DNA from: Flavipsychrobacter sp.
GTDB lineage: Bacteria > Bacteroidota > Bacteroidia > Chitinophagales > Chitinophagaceae
DNA length: 41,860 nucleotides
NCBI GenBank assembly: GCA_016787265.1
Contig: JAEUVF010000011.1
Location: 1-41,860 of the forward strand
Reading direction: 5' to 3'
Shown: positions 25,209 to 34,063 of the stretch, one piece after another
How positions within the stretch are numbered: the first letter of the stretch is position 1
Layout of the letters: each line of letters begins with the position of its first letter
Made by a program: the position numbers and the translations under genes
Notes under the pieces: generated by a model
Told to the model about the DNA's origin: nothing
Databases searched by the model: none
Seen by the model: the letters and a program-made list of their open reading frames with translations, nothing else

Positions 25209-26216
25209 TTAAAAACCGAGATTCACTTTTTGTTGGTAACGTAGATCGCCTTTTTGTCCTTTGGCAGGAACAATTTCGATGGTTCTGAAATTGATATTGT
25301 CATCAGATACCTGGATCTCATAACTTTCTGTTTCCTCATTTTCGGGTGCCGTCCATTCCAGCATGTAATTATTGTTGGTCTGCGGAACAGCTTTGAATTT
25401 TTCAAATGAAACAGGTAAAATACTTAAACAGGGATTTGTTGCAGAAGAAGTCATGGTAGCAGCTCCCCAGTTGGCATTGTTAGCCGGACCTCCATAAAAG
25501 ACTCCAATTCCATTACTGTTCGTTAATGGATGGCCTGACCAGCCCGAACTTCTGCCATTGGAAAAAGTTTGTGTAACTGCTACAAAACCATTTCCAGTAA
25601 ACAGATTCCCATTTCTAATTTCCAATGCAGGTGTTCTGAAATCACCACAACCAGAAAAATTCAGGCTGCCTCCATTAATTAAAACTGATTGCGTTGCTTC
25701 CATAAATCCGGATACATTATTGCTTCCGTTTAAGGTGAACCTTCTTGCAGTCAGGCGGCCATCCGGTAAAATAGTGATGCCACCATTCCCTGAACTGATA
25801 TCGCCATTGACGTTCATCACACTGCCGGTTCCAATTTCCATGGGTCCGGATTGTGTCAGATTACCGGAAACAGTTACAGTTCCTTTGTTGATTCGCAAAA
25901 TGGAGGATCCGGAATTAAGCGCAAGATTTCCATTTACAATCAGGGATGCTCCTGCTTCCAGTGTAATGGAGCCATTGGCAGATAAACCCTGTGATTGAAT
26001 GGTCAAAGTGGCATTTTCCTTGATTATCAGATGACCACCTGCAAAATTGGTTGAACCTGTAAATTTTACATCACTGTTGGCTGCTATGGTCAGTGTTTGA
26101 TTCCAGCCTGTATTCTGATAATTTCCGCTCTGTAGCGTGATATTGTTGGAATACCAGGCGGCTACAGCTACGGATAGCACAAAAACAGCCAAAAGGGTAA
26201 CGGATAACTTTTTCAT
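25209..26216 (-). CDS. Surface protein with beta-helix repeats, short C-terminus
   Basis: A 335-residue exported protein (signal peptide 1-19). Residues 40-220 are short repeats of the type SITLEAGASLIVNGNLAL and GTVTVSGNLT, a right-handed beta-helix. Residues 265-335 are a fibronectin III-like domain starting LPVSFEKFKAVPQ and MLEWTAPENEETESYEIQVS. Proteins of this kind usually continue with YRIKQVD...YSP and a type IX sorting domain; here the frame ends at KVNLGF. It may thus be truncated or not sorted by T9SS. Three TAAGTAG repeats lie in its promoter region. Confidence 0.75.
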   Translation of the reverse strand: MKKLSVTLLAVFVLSVAVAAWYSNNITLQSGNYQNTGWNQTLTIAANSDVKFTGSTNFAGGHLIIKENATLTIQSQGLSANGSITLEAGASLIVNGNLALNSGSSILRINKGTVTVSGNLTQSGPMEIGTGSVMNVNGDISSGNGGITILPDGRLTARRFTLNGSNNVSGFMEATQSVLINGGSLNFSGCGDFRTPALEIRNGNLFTGNGFVAVTQTFSNGRSSGWSGHPLTNSNGIGVFYGGPANNANWGAATMTSSATNPCLSILPVSFEKFKAVPQTNNNYMLEWTAPENEETESYEIQVSDDNINFRTIEIVPAKGQKGDLRYQQKVNLGF

Positions 26217-26230
26217 TGTTTCTAAGGGTT

Positions 26231-26280
26231 CTACTTACGATCAATAAGCAAAACTACTTAGAACTAACGGTTACTACTTA
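26231..26280 (-). promoter_or_regulatory. Three TAAGTAG direct repeats upstream of the surface protein gene
   Basis: On the minus strand TAAGTAG occurs at 26280-26274, 26260-26254 and 26237-26231, with spacings of 20 and 23 bp, about two helical turns. LytTR regulators bind paired direct repeats at such spacing, and a LytTR response regulator is encoded next to this region. The link is inference. Confidence 0.4.
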
Positions 26281-26347
26281 GTTTTGGTATAAGTGTTTTA
26301 TTTATTTTAGATAAATGGCTGTATTTTTCCGGTAATTGGCGCACCGG

Positions 26348-27112
26348 TCAAGCTCCCAGCCATTTTTTAAAGTCCGTCACCCGCTCCCGGCTCACCAGCA
26401 TTTCCTCCTCCAGCGGAATCTTCAATTCCAGTTTGATCTTCCCCTTGAACCAGGGATAAATCGTCTCTATTGCTCCAATATGTAAAATGGTTTGGCGGTT
26501 GATGCGAAAGAAATCTCCCGGTTCCAGCATGTTTTCAAGGTCATCCAGGGTGTAATCCACTATATATTTATTTTTCGTATAGGTATGCAGGTAAGTTAGT
26601 TTCTGCTTCGATTCAAAGCAGGCAATCTCACTGGTTAATATGGTCAGATATTGTTGCCCTTTTTTGACCAGGAACCGGTTCTTTACCTGGCTCTCACCCT
26701 GTAACTGGCTGAGTAGGCGACTTAATTTTTCAGTTGAAGAACTTACCTGCTGGTTGCCGTAAAGCTCGCGGTATTTTTCAAAAGCCGCCTTCAATTCTTT
26801 TGGTTCAATCGGCTTTAACAGGTAATCAATGCTGTTTACTTTAAAGGCTTTCAGCGTGTGCTCATCATAGGCTGTTGTAAAGATGACCGGTGCAGTTACT
26901 TTAACTTCCTGGAAGATCTCAAAACACTGTCCGTCACCCAACTCAATATCCATCAGGATCAGGTCTGGTGATTCATTTTCTTTCAGGTAAGAAATCGTTG
27001 ATGCCACACTGTTAGTCCGGCTCATGATCTCAGCATTCGGCTCCAGCTCCTTTACCATTTTGGTGAGCTGACTCGCCAGCAAATTCTCATCTTCCACTAT
27101 CAGCAAGCGCAT
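26348..27112 (-). CDS. LytTR response regulator
   Basis: A 254-residue regulator. The receiver domain (1-125) has D8, E9, the phosphoacceptor D55 (LILMDIEL), T-T-A near 79 and K102 (YLLKPIE). The LytTR DNA-binding domain (about 150-250) contains ACFESKQKLTYLHTYTKNKY and FFRINRQTILHIGAIE. Its start overlaps the end of the kinase gene by 26 bp. The two form a two-component system in an operon with an S41 peptidase. The target could be the surface protein gene just downstream. Confidence 0.94.
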   Translation of the reverse strand: MRLLIVEDENLLASQLTKMVKELEPNAEIMSRTNSVASTISYLKENESPDLILMDIELGDGQCFEIFQEVKVTAPVIFTTAYDEHTLKAFKVNSIDYLLKPIEPKELKAAFEKYRELYGNQQVSSSTEKLSRLLSQLQGESQVKNRFLVKKGQQYLTILTSEIACFESKQKLTYLHTYTKNKYIVDYTLDDLENMLEPGDFFRINRQTILHIGAIETIYPWFKGKIKLELKIPLEEEMLVSRERVTDFKKWLGA

Positions 27113-28166
27113 AGTTTTCTTTTTTGATTAAAGGGATGGTTACCTTGAATAGTGAGGACGTTTCCTCCACCAGCACGGTGCCTTCATGCAACAACTCATA
27201 TTTTTTTCGCAGATTGGATAAGCCTATTTTTTCTGATCCGATCAGCACCAGCTTCGGCTGGCGATTGTTTTCCATCACCAGTTTGCCATCCTTCGTGGTA
27301 TAGAGCTTCACCAGCAATGGCTGATCCGGCAAAATGCTGTTGTGTTTGATCACATTCTCCAGCAATACCTGCAGCGTGAGGGGAGGTAACTGCCATTTGC
27401 CATATTGCTCTGAAATATGAATCTCCAGTTCAATGCCATCTTCAAACCTGGTTTTCAGGAGGCGAAAATAATGTTCCAGGAAATCCAGTTCCATATGCAG
27501 TGGCACCAAATGATTTTCATTGGCCTTTAATACATACCGATACACGGAGGATAACTGTCGCACGAATTCAACTGCCCGCTCCTGGTCTTCTGTGATCAGG
27601 GATGCCAGTGAGCCCAGGTTGTTAAATAAGAAATGCGGATTGATCTGCGCTTTGAGTGATTCCAGTTGTATGGTAAGCGATGCCCGCTCCAATGCTTCCT
27701 TCTCTTCAAATGTGCGCTTCCATTCCCTGAAATAATAAAGGCCTTCATAAATGCCCACTACTATCACCACATAGAGCAAAGCGATCAGGATGTTGTAGAG
27801 ATAACCTTCCGGCGGAAAGAGATAACCCCAGAACAAGGTCTTATCATAGAACCAGATATTCAGATAACGCACCAATATGGTTACCAGCATACAGCCGATC
27901 AAAATTCCAATGATGCGTTTGATTCCATCTTTCCCTTCAGGGTAGCGTTTGTGGAAATAGAGTAACACCAGTCGGTTAGTTTCCCAAAGCAGCACAGCTT
28001 CAGCCAGACTGATCAGAAAGATCTGCCAGAAACCGAATCGCTCTTCTTCATAATGTTGTTCATTGAAAAAAATGATATGAGAAGTAAAAGCTATCAGCGG
28101 AATGCCAATAAAGCGGATCCAGTTATCTTTCAACCGATAAGTTGTTGTATGTTGTTTTGCACTCAT
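27087..28166 (-). CDS. LytS-type sensor histidine kinase
   Basis: A 359-residue membrane kinase. Four hydrophobic helices lie in residues 15-145. The His_kinase domain contains the H-box QINPHFLFNNLGSLASLITE (about 185) and ends with an ATPase part with LLENVIKHNS (N-box) and GLSNLRKKYELL (G-box). It lacks a periplasmic sensing domain, so the signal is probably perceived within the membrane. The ATG overlaps the peptidase stop (TAATG) and the response regulator gene overlaps its end, so all three are one operon. Confidence 0.94.
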   Translation of the reverse strand: MSAKQHTTTYRLKDNWIRFIGIPLIAFTSHIIFFNEQHYEEERFGFWQIFLISLAEAVLLWETNRLVLLYFHKRYPEGKDGIKRIIGILIGCMLVTILVRYLNIWFYDKTLFWGYLFPPEGYLYNILIALLYVVIVVGIYEGLYYFREWKRTFEEKEALERASLTIQLESLKAQINPHFLFNNLGSLASLITEDQERAVEFVRQLSSVYRYVLKANENHLVPLHMELDFLEHYFRLLKTRFEDGIELEIHISEQYGKWQLPPLTLQVLLENVIKHNSILPDQPLLVKLYTTKDGKLVMENNRQPKLVLIGSEKIGLSNLRKKYELLHEGTVLVEETSSLFKVTIPLIKKENYALADSGR

Positions 28167-29581
28167 TAATGGCTTGTATTGATTTTGTTCAGCACAAACG
28201 CTGCAACCGGATCTTTCCTGCTCAGGATATCAGTTATTGTGGTGGACACTTTATAATCGGGCACTACTCCTCTTCCATTCACCGGATTGCTGTTCATATA
28301 AAAGGAGGCAAGGGGTATGCCCACTTGCAGCTTGGAATGAGGCAATCGCAGGATGGCAAACAATCCACTGTTGTTCACGTATCCGTTACCACCGGTTTCT
28401 TCCCCAAGGATGATGGCTCTCTTGTTCTGTTTTACTACCGCGGCCAGTTCTGAAGTTACTGAAAAGCTTCGACCATTAACCAGCAGGTAAACAGTTCCGG
28501 TAAAGCGATTTTGTTGTGCGGGCAGTTCTTTCAGATAGGTTTGCAGTGGCCAGTAAAACTTACCATCTTTTTCCTGGATCAGGTTGCGGGCCTGGTGATA
28601 AAATGGAGGAAGCCAGGCATACCGTTGAAAACTGAAACTGTCTTTTTTGTTTACCAGTATGCGGTCGTAATACCTGAAATTGGTATCAGCCAGGTAGGAG
28701 TAGAGATATCCTCCCCAGTCTTCAATGCCACCTTCATTATCCCGACAATCAATTACCAGGTTACTGGTTTGTTTTGCTTTTAATTCACTGAATACACTGT
28801 CTGCAAAATTCTCAAAGGGGAATTGTTCTTTATCCGCCATGAAGGTCCGGATGGTTAACCAGGCAGTGTTCCCTTTCCACTCCAGTTCAAATGGTTTTTG
28901 TGTAACAGTTGATTGCGTTGCGATTGCCTGCTCAATGATTTCAGCTGCAATCCCTTTCAGTGCAGCTGTGCGCTTTTTGCCCTTGTATACATAGGTGATT
29001 TTATATATTGGAGAATCATCCAAAAATAATGCATACCAAGAATTGAAGGATCGGTTGAGCGTTGCTGTTATACCGGTTTGCATGACTCCGTCTGCAGGCA
29101 GTAAGGAACTCAGTTTTTTTCTGATCTCCTGCATGGGAACTCCATTGATGCGGGTAATGTGCGCTCCGGCAGGGATACCTGTTTCTTCTCCATAACTTTG
29201 CAATACATACACTTCCTGCTCCTCAAAATACAATCGCAATGGAAAAGCCTGCGCCGTCGGATATAAGAATTTTCCTTCCTGGTACTCAGCCGGCAGGAGT
29301 TTGGTATGCCCACAACTGATCTGCGCAATCAGCGGCTGTATTCTCACCAAGAATTCTTTTTCTGTCAGTGGTGCTGTTAATCCGTTTTCTATTGAACGTA
29401 CCAGCTGCGTATAGGCGGCCTGGTTAGTATACCGAAAGAGTCCGGGATGCGCTTCCTGCAATGCCTTATCTGCCAGCGCCAGGTCTTCTTTCAGGTGAGC
29501 AGGTGATATTTTTTGCTGGGCCTTTAACCCGGTGAATAAGAGGCAGCCAATTAGCAGCTGCCAGATCATAGATAGGTTCAT
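28166..29581 (-). CDS. S41 family peptidase
   Basis: A 471-residue exported protease starting at ATG 29581. The signal peptide ends near LKAQQ. A helical N-terminal region follows, with ISCGHTKLLPAEYQ; then a PDZ-like stretch (IPAGAHITRINGVPM) and the tail-specific protease core, with NLVIDCRDNEGG and the nucleophile region LVNGRSFSVTSELAAVVKQN, then ILGEETGGNG. C-terminal processing proteases act in the periplasm. It is first in an operon with LytS and LytTR genes, a sign that proteolysis and sensing are linked. Confidence 0.9.
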   Translation of the reverse strand: MNLSMIWQLLIGCLLFTGLKAQQKISPAHLKEDLALADKALQEAHPGLFRYTNQAAYTQLVRSIENGLTAPLTEKEFLVRIQPLIAQISCGHTKLLPAEYQEGKFLYPTAQAFPLRLYFEEQEVYVLQSYGEETGIPAGAHITRINGVPMQEIRKKLSSLLPADGVMQTGITATLNRSFNSWYALFLDDSPIYKITYVYKGKKRTAALKGIAAEIIEQAIATQSTVTQKPFELEWKGNTAWLTIRTFMADKEQFPFENFADSVFSELKAKQTSNLVIDCRDNEGGIEDWGGYLYSYLADTNFRYYDRILVNKKDSFSFQRYAWLPPFYHQARNLIQEKDGKFYWPLQTYLKELPAQQNRFTGTVYLLVNGRSFSVTSELAAVVKQNKRAIILGEETGGNGYVNNSGLFAILRLPHSKLQVGIPLASFYMNSNPVNGRGVVPDYKVSTTITDILSRKDPVAAFVLNKINTSH

Positions 29582-29709
29582 AATGCTAAGTTTGAAACCC
29601 AAAATTCAGTTGTGGCATGCGCAGCCACCAGCCAATTCTGCCGATCCCGCATTTTTCTTTGCTGAACCTGCTTTGGCTATGGATGAATCGGAAAAAAGCA
29701 GCAGTTTTG

Positions 29710-29729
29710 AGGTATGCTTAGCATTACCT
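29710..29729. promoter_or_regulatory. Inverted repeat over the rrf2 start codon
   Basis: AGGTATGCT (29710-29718) faces AGCATTACCT (29720-29729), an imperfect dyad with one extra base. It covers the ATG at 29714, the place for an autorepressor site. Part of it is coding sequence, so it may be chance. Confidence 0.3.
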
Positions 29730-30142
29730 GCAAAACCGGCATACGTGCGGTCCTTTTTCTGGCAACCCGACTTAAAACAGGGGATAAATATTCCATCCAG
29801 GAAATCGCTTCCGGAGTGGAAGGAAATGAACATACCCTGGGCAAGCTCCTGCAAATGCTGGTGAAAAAAGGGGTAATCAGTAGCAGCAAGGGCCCCAGTG
29901 GCGGGTTTTTCATGACCCCTGATCAGGTGAAAGCACCCGTGCTGGAGGTGGTACTGGCCCTGGATGGGGATGAGCTCTTTACAGCATGCGGACTCGGATT
30001 ACCGCATTGTTCGGCCTCCAAGCCCTGCCCCCTGCATTATGCCTATGCGAAAGTGCGGGATCAGCTGGAGCATATCTTTCGTACCAATTCTATTGAAGCG
30101 ATAAGCAAGGATATTTCAAAAGGTGCGGCTTTTCTTTCTTAA
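29714..30142 (+). CDS. Rrf2 family regulator with three conserved-type cysteines
   Basis: A 142-residue repressor. The winged helix occupies residues 1-80: ITCKTGIRAVLFLATRL, YSIQEIASGVEGNEHTLGKL and GVISSSKGPSGGFFM. C92, C99 and C105 (ACGLGLPHC and KPCPLH) match the cluster ligands of IscR/NsrR-type members with a slightly different spacing, so it may bind Fe-S and sense NO or redox. It is divergent from the S41 operon (132 bp between starts) and 21 bp upstream of a membrane protein gene. Confidence 0.92.
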   Translation: MLSITCKTGIRAVLFLATRLKTGDKYSIQEIASGVEGNEHTLGKLLQMLVKKGVISSSKGPSGGFFMTPDQVKAPVLEVVLALDGDELFTACGLGLPHCSASKPCPLHYAYAKVRDQLEHIFRTNSIEAISKDISKGAAFLS

Positions 30143-30163
30143 TTTTTCAGTGGAAAATTCAGC

Positions 30164-31186
30164 ATGGATTCAATCACACATTTCGCATTAGGTGCCTGTA
30201 TTGGCGAAGCTTTTCTGGATAAAAAAATCGGAAAGAAAGCCCTGCTTTGGGGCGGATTGGCACAAAGCATTCCGGATGTGGATTTTGTGGCCGGTTTCTG
30301 GATGCCACTTTCGGAGGAATTACTCGCGCACCGGGGTTTTACGCATTCCATTTTATTCCTGGTACTGATAACGCCCCTGATGGCACTGCTGGGCAGAGCA
30401 CTGCACCGGGATCTTCCTATTTCACTAAATCGCTGGATGTTTTTTTTCGGGATTGAAATCATGGTGCATATTTTCCTGGATGGATTCAACAATTATGGCA
30501 CCGGCTGGCTCGAACCGTTTAGTCACTGCCGCTTTTCTTTCAATACCATCTATGTGGCGGATCCTTTCTTCTCTTTCTGGCCTGCACTTGCGGCGATTGC
30601 CCTGCTGCTGATTCCCATTATGAGTCCAAAGCGTCCCTTCTGGATTAAACTGGGTATTATTCTGCCCATCGTTTACCTGGGGTATGCGACCCTGAATAAA
30701 CTAAAGATTGATCGTGATACCCGCACTATTCTGGCTGAAAGAGAAATACCCTATACCAGGTATTTCACAACCCCGGCTCCTTTGAATAACTGGCTATGGT
30801 ATATCGTAGCAGGCAATGATTCCGGCTATCATGTTGGATTCCGATCATTGTTTGATCCTCCCGGCACCCTGCATTTTGAATATTTTCCACGGCAGGATGA
30901 ATTACTCGATACTATAAGAGATCACCCCGAAGTAAAAGACCTCATCCGCTTTTCCCAGGAGTTTTACACGGTGGAAAAATATGGCGATAGCCTGGTCTTC
31001 AACGACCTGCGCTTTGGCCAGATCATCGGCTGGAAAGATCCACGCGAGAAATTTGTATTCCACTATTACCTGCAACATCCCGAAAGCAATGAACTGGTAG
31101 TGCAGCGGGGTCGTTTTGCCAGGTGGGATAAAGAAATAGCCCTTGCTTTGTTAAGAAGGGCTATTGGAAAAGATGCGCGGGACTAG
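30164..31186 (+). CDS. DUF457 (YdjM-type) membrane-bound metal-dependent hydrolase
   Basis: A 340-residue protein. Family marks are THFALGACIGEAF at the start, SIPDVDF (about 45), AHRGFTHSILFL (about 56-67) and HIFLDGFNNYGTGWLEPFSH (about 105-124). Metal ligands would be these His and Asp residues. There are four to five membrane helices in the first 190 residues. The last 150 residues are soluble and not recognised. It lies 21 bp after rrf2 and ends 1 bp from the converging ytxH-type gene. The substrate is unknown. Confidence 0.88.
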   Translation: MDSITHFALGACIGEAFLDKKIGKKALLWGGLAQSIPDVDFVAGFWMPLSEELLAHRGFTHSILFLVLITPLMALLGRALHRDLPISLNRWMFFFGIEIMVHIFLDGFNNYGTGWLEPFSHCRFSFNTIYVADPFFSFWPALAAIALLLIPIMSPKRPFWIKLGIILPIVYLGYATLNKLKIDRDTRTILAEREIPYTRYFTTPAPLNNWLWYIVAGNDSGYHVGFRSLFDPPGTLHFEYFPRQDELLDTIRDHPEVKDLIRFSQEFYTVEKYGDSLVFNDLRFGQIIGWKDPREKFVFHYYLQHPESNELVVQRGRFARWDKEIALALLRRAIGKDARD

Positions 31187-31187
31187 T

Positions 31188-31415
31188 TTAGCTGGAAAAT
31201 TCTTCCACGCGGTCGCGGATGGTATTCCGCATGCCTGCCAGCTTTTCTTTTCCCTGGTTCATTTTATCCTTAATGGAGTCAGAGAGTTTCCTCCCACCTT
31301 CAGCAATTTTGTTCCGGGTATTTTCGCCCTTATCGGGAGCAAACAGCACCCCTAATACTCCACCTACGATAACGCCTGTTGCCAATGCTGTCAAAATCTT
31401 GTTTGTGTTTGTCAT
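31188..31415 (-). CDS. YtxH domain small stress protein
   Basis: A 75-residue protein from ATG 31415. It has one N-terminal glycine-rich membrane helix (TALATGVIVGGVLGVLFAP), the YtxH mark DKGENTRNKI and an amphipathic helix rich in Lys and Glu. Such proteins are often part of general stress responses. The longer in-frame start at 31451 has a poor N-terminus. It is a single gene, converging with the DUF457 gene. Confidence 0.88.
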   Translation of the reverse strand: MTNTNKILTALATGVIVGGVLGVLFAPDKGENTRNKIAEGGRKLSDSIKDKMNQGKEKLAGMRNTIRDRVEEFSS

Positions 31416-31515
31416 AACGAATGGTTGTAGAATGAGGTAATCTTGTTTCATCCTAAAGTTACCAAATACAGTGCCAGCATCCCCTGATAGAAGTTGTTAA
31501 AGATTATGATAAAAA

Positions 31516-32505
31516 TCAGTTGCTCTTCTCTTTGGCGTTCTTTTTCTCCTTCTTGCGGAAATATCCTCTGAACAGAAAATTATGCTGCAGGGCAGTCATG
31601 TTTTCATTGAAGGTAGCAGTGCTTTTTTCGATATTACTCAGGCTGCGATGCAGGCTGCCTGTCATGCTGGTGTCTGATAGGATGGCATTCGCTGGTCCCT
31701 TTCCTTCTTTGATCTCGTTCTGAACACCGGTTATCAGATCATTTACCTTTTGGGTCATCGTAACTGTTTGCTGACTGGTTTGTTCCAATTGAGCCAGGGT
31801 TCTTTCCAGTTGGCCACTCATTACAGTATCATAAATCAGGTGTTGTACCAGTCCGCGTTCCTGTTTCAGATCATGAATTACCTGGTTTAATTCTGCTGTC
31901 AGCTGCTTTGTTGAAACAGATGCCTGCTCAATATTGCTGAGGCTTGCTTTAATGGATACCGCCAGGCTGCTGTCCTCCAGTAATTTCCAGACCGCGCTGC
32001 TGTTGTTAAACCGGGTGATGGTTTGCACCAGTTCAGCAGATAATATTGCTGCATTCTGATTGGTGACAGATAAGGTTTCCAGCACGGCATCTGTATCGAT
32101 GGTTTTTTTCGTAGCAATCTCATCTCCTTCCTGGATAGGTTCAGCCGGACCATCACCAGGTACCAGATTGACTACCCGGTTGCCGATCAGTCCTTCTGTG
32201 CCGATAGAAGCCAGTGAATTTTTCAGGATATGTTTGGAGGCTTCTTTGTCAATCAATAATTCAAGCTGGATGGTGGTATCGTTGATCAGCTTCACTGATT
32301 TCACCGTGCCTGCCTGGATGCCTGCATAGCGCACATTGTTTCCCGGAACCAAACCCCCTGCATGGCGGAAATAGGTTTTAACCAGTATGGAAGCACGAAA
32401 CAGTTGTTGATTTCTGCCAATAAGATATAGGGACAGCACGAGGAATAACAGTCCGCTGAGGGTGAAGAGTCCGAGTTTGATCAGGTTGGTTCTTTTGTTC
32501 TGCAT
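31516..32505 (-). CDS. mlaD: MlaD-type MCE protein
   Basis: A 329-residue protein of the MCE family, the periplasmic lipid-binding part of the Mla phospholipid transport system. One N-terminal membrane helix (10-30) is followed by the MCE domain (about 40-120): TYFRHAGGLVPGNNVRYAGI, VKSVKLINDT and IGTEGLIGNRVVNLVPGD. Residues 150-310 are helical with many Gln and Ser, as in longer MCE proteins that build a tube. It lies 11 bp after mlaF; the order mlaE, mlaF, mlaD is usual in Bacteroidota. Confidence 0.92.
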   Translation of the reverse strand: MQNKRTNLIKLGLFTLSGLLFLVLSLYLIGRNQQLFRASILVKTYFRHAGGLVPGNNVRYAGIQAGTVKSVKLINDTTIQLELLIDKEASKHILKNSLASIGTEGLIGNRVVNLVPGDGPAEPIQEGDEIATKKTIDTDAVLETLSVTNQNAAILSAELVQTITRFNNSSAVWKLLEDSSLAVSIKASLSNIEQASVSTKQLTAELNQVIHDLKQERGLVQHLIYDTVMSGQLERTLAQLEQTSQQTVTMTQKVNDLITGVQNEIKEGKGPANAILSDTSMTGSLHRSLSNIEKSTATFNENMTALQHNFLFRGYFRKKEKKNAKEKSN

Positions 32506-32516
32506 GGGTTCTTGGC

Positions 32517-33254
32517 TTATTCAAAATACGGTAAAATAACCGGATCGGTGGATGCTTTTAAAGTGTCAAATTCTCCTTCCGCATAGGCAATACCATCCAC
32601 CAGCAGGATCATCCGGTCTGCGGTGCGCTGGATACAATTCATATCATGCGAAATGATGATGGACGAGGTATTGTATTTTTTCTGCAAGGCATTCATCAGG
32701 TCGCTGATTTCTTTGGAAGTGATAGGGTCCAATCCCGTCGTAGGTTCATCATACAGGATAATTTCCGGTTTCAGGATCAGGGTGCGCGCCAGCGCGATAC
32801 GTTTCCTCATGCCACCAGATAACTCTATAGGCATTAAATCTACCGTATGTGCGAGCCCCACATTCTCCAGTGATTCCATCACCAGGTCATTGGTTTCTTT
32901 GTCACTGATTTCCATCCAGTGCCGGCGCAATGGAAACTCCAGGTTTTCGCGAACCGTCATGGAATCATAGAGTGCATTCGACTGAAAGAGGAAGCCAATC
33001 TTTACACGCAGGTGATCCAGATGATCCTGGTTGAGGGAACTGATGGATTCGCCCAACACAGTGATTTCTCCTTCATCAGGTTGCATGAGCCCGATAATGC
33101 ATTTGATCAGCACAGACTTGCCGCTGCCTGATTTGCCCAACACCGCCAGGTTTTCTCCTTTGTTCAACCGGAGGTTAAATCCTTTCAATACCTGGTTCGA
33201 TCCAAAGCCTTTGTAAAGATTCTGTATAAGGATGGCTGCTTCCGTGTTTGACAT
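32517..33254 (-). CDS. mlaF: ABC transporter ATP-binding protein MlaF
   Basis: A 245-residue ATPase of the Mla complex. Walker A is GKSGSGKS (about 40), the signature is LSGGMRKRIALARTL (about 145), Walker B is ILYDEPTTGLD, and the switch histidine is in IISHDM. These fit the Mkl/MlaF subgroup. It powers lipid transfer between the outer leaflet binding protein and the inner membrane with MlaE. It lies 11 bp after mlaE and 11 bp before mlaD. No change is seen in catalytic residues. Confidence 0.95.
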   Translation of the reverse strand: MSNTEAAILIQNLYKGFGSNQVLKGFNLRLNKGENLAVLGKSGSGKSVLIKCIIGLMQPDEGEITVLGESISSLNQDHLDHLRVKIGFLFQSNALYDSMTVRENLEFPLRRHWMEISDKETNDLVMESLENVGLAHTVDLMPIELSGGMRKRIALARTLILKPEIILYDEPTTGLDPITSKEISDLMNALQKKYNTSSIIISHDMNCIQRTADRMILLVDGIAYAEGEFDTLKASTDPVILPYFE

Positions 33255-33265
33255 ACTGTTTTCTT

Positions 33266-34036
33266 TTAATTAAATCCGAGTATATCTGTTACCTGTACAG
33301 CAATCAAATCGATAATAAAAACCATCAGGCTGCCCAGCACCACTGAACTGTTGGCACTTCGGCCCACGCCTTCTGTGCCTTTGCTGGAATGGAATCCTTT
33401 AAAGCAGCCGATAATACCGATGGCAAATCCAAAGAAAAAGGATTTTACAAAGGCAGGGAGTACATCGCTAAAGCTAAGGTTGTTAAATACCTGGGTATAA
33501 TACAAACTGAAACTGGTAGTGGCTTTGATGTTCACACCAAGATAAGCGCCATACAGGGAGATGGCATCACCCAGTAATACCAGGATCGGTAACATAAAAG
33601 TGGTAGCCAGTACGCGGGTTACTACCAGGTATTTAAAGGGATTCGTACCACTTACTTCCATGGCGTCGATCTGTTCGGTCACTTTCATACTGCCCAATTC
33701 TGCACCGATGCTGCTTCCAATTTTGCCGGCAAAGATGAGAGCTGTAATAACCGGACCAATTTCCCGTACGATGGCAATGCCCACCATGGCAGGTAATTCA
33801 CTTTCTACACCATAGTCAATTAAGGAGGGGCGTAATTGCATCGTGAGTACAAGGCCCATGATAAAACCAGTGAGACCAACCAGGGGCAGCGACTTATATC
33901 CGATCATATAACACTGTTGAATAAACGCAGACCATTCATATCGGGGCCGAAATACTTCCCGGAAGAATCTTCCCGTGAATTGTGCAATGGCTCCGGCTTC
34001 TTCCAGGAATCGTTTGGTATTGGGTGGTAGTGTCAT
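33266..34036 (-). CDS. mlaE: ABC transporter permease MlaE
   Basis: A 256-residue permease with five to six helices. Typical blocks are QCYMIGYKSLPLVGLTGFIM, VREIGPVITALIFAGKIGSS and GAELGSMKVTEQIDAMEVSG, then FKGFHSSKGTEGVGRSANSS. It forms the membrane core of the lipid transport complex with MlaF and MlaD. It starts the three-gene unit, 27 bp after the Na/Pi transporter gene on the same strand, so these may share a promoter. Confidence 0.95.
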   Translation of the reverse strand: MTLPPNTKRFLEEAGAIAQFTGRFFREVFRPRYEWSAFIQQCYMIGYKSLPLVGLTGFIMGLVLTMQLRPSLIDYGVESELPAMVGIAIVREIGPVITALIFAGKIGSSIGAELGSMKVTEQIDAMEVSGTNPFKYLVVTRVLATTFMLPILVLLGDAISLYGAYLGVNIKATTSFSLYYTQVFNNLSFSDVLPAFVKSFFFGFAIGIIGCFKGFHSSKGTEGVGRSANSSVVLGSLMVFIIDLIAVQVTDILGFN

Positions 34037-34063
34037 AATTGGCAGGTAAAAAAATTACAAAAC

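Noticed and set aside
29532..29864. Plus-strand frame across the S41 and Rrf2 starts
   Set aside because: It overlaps two strong genes and the divergent promoter region and has no family signal.
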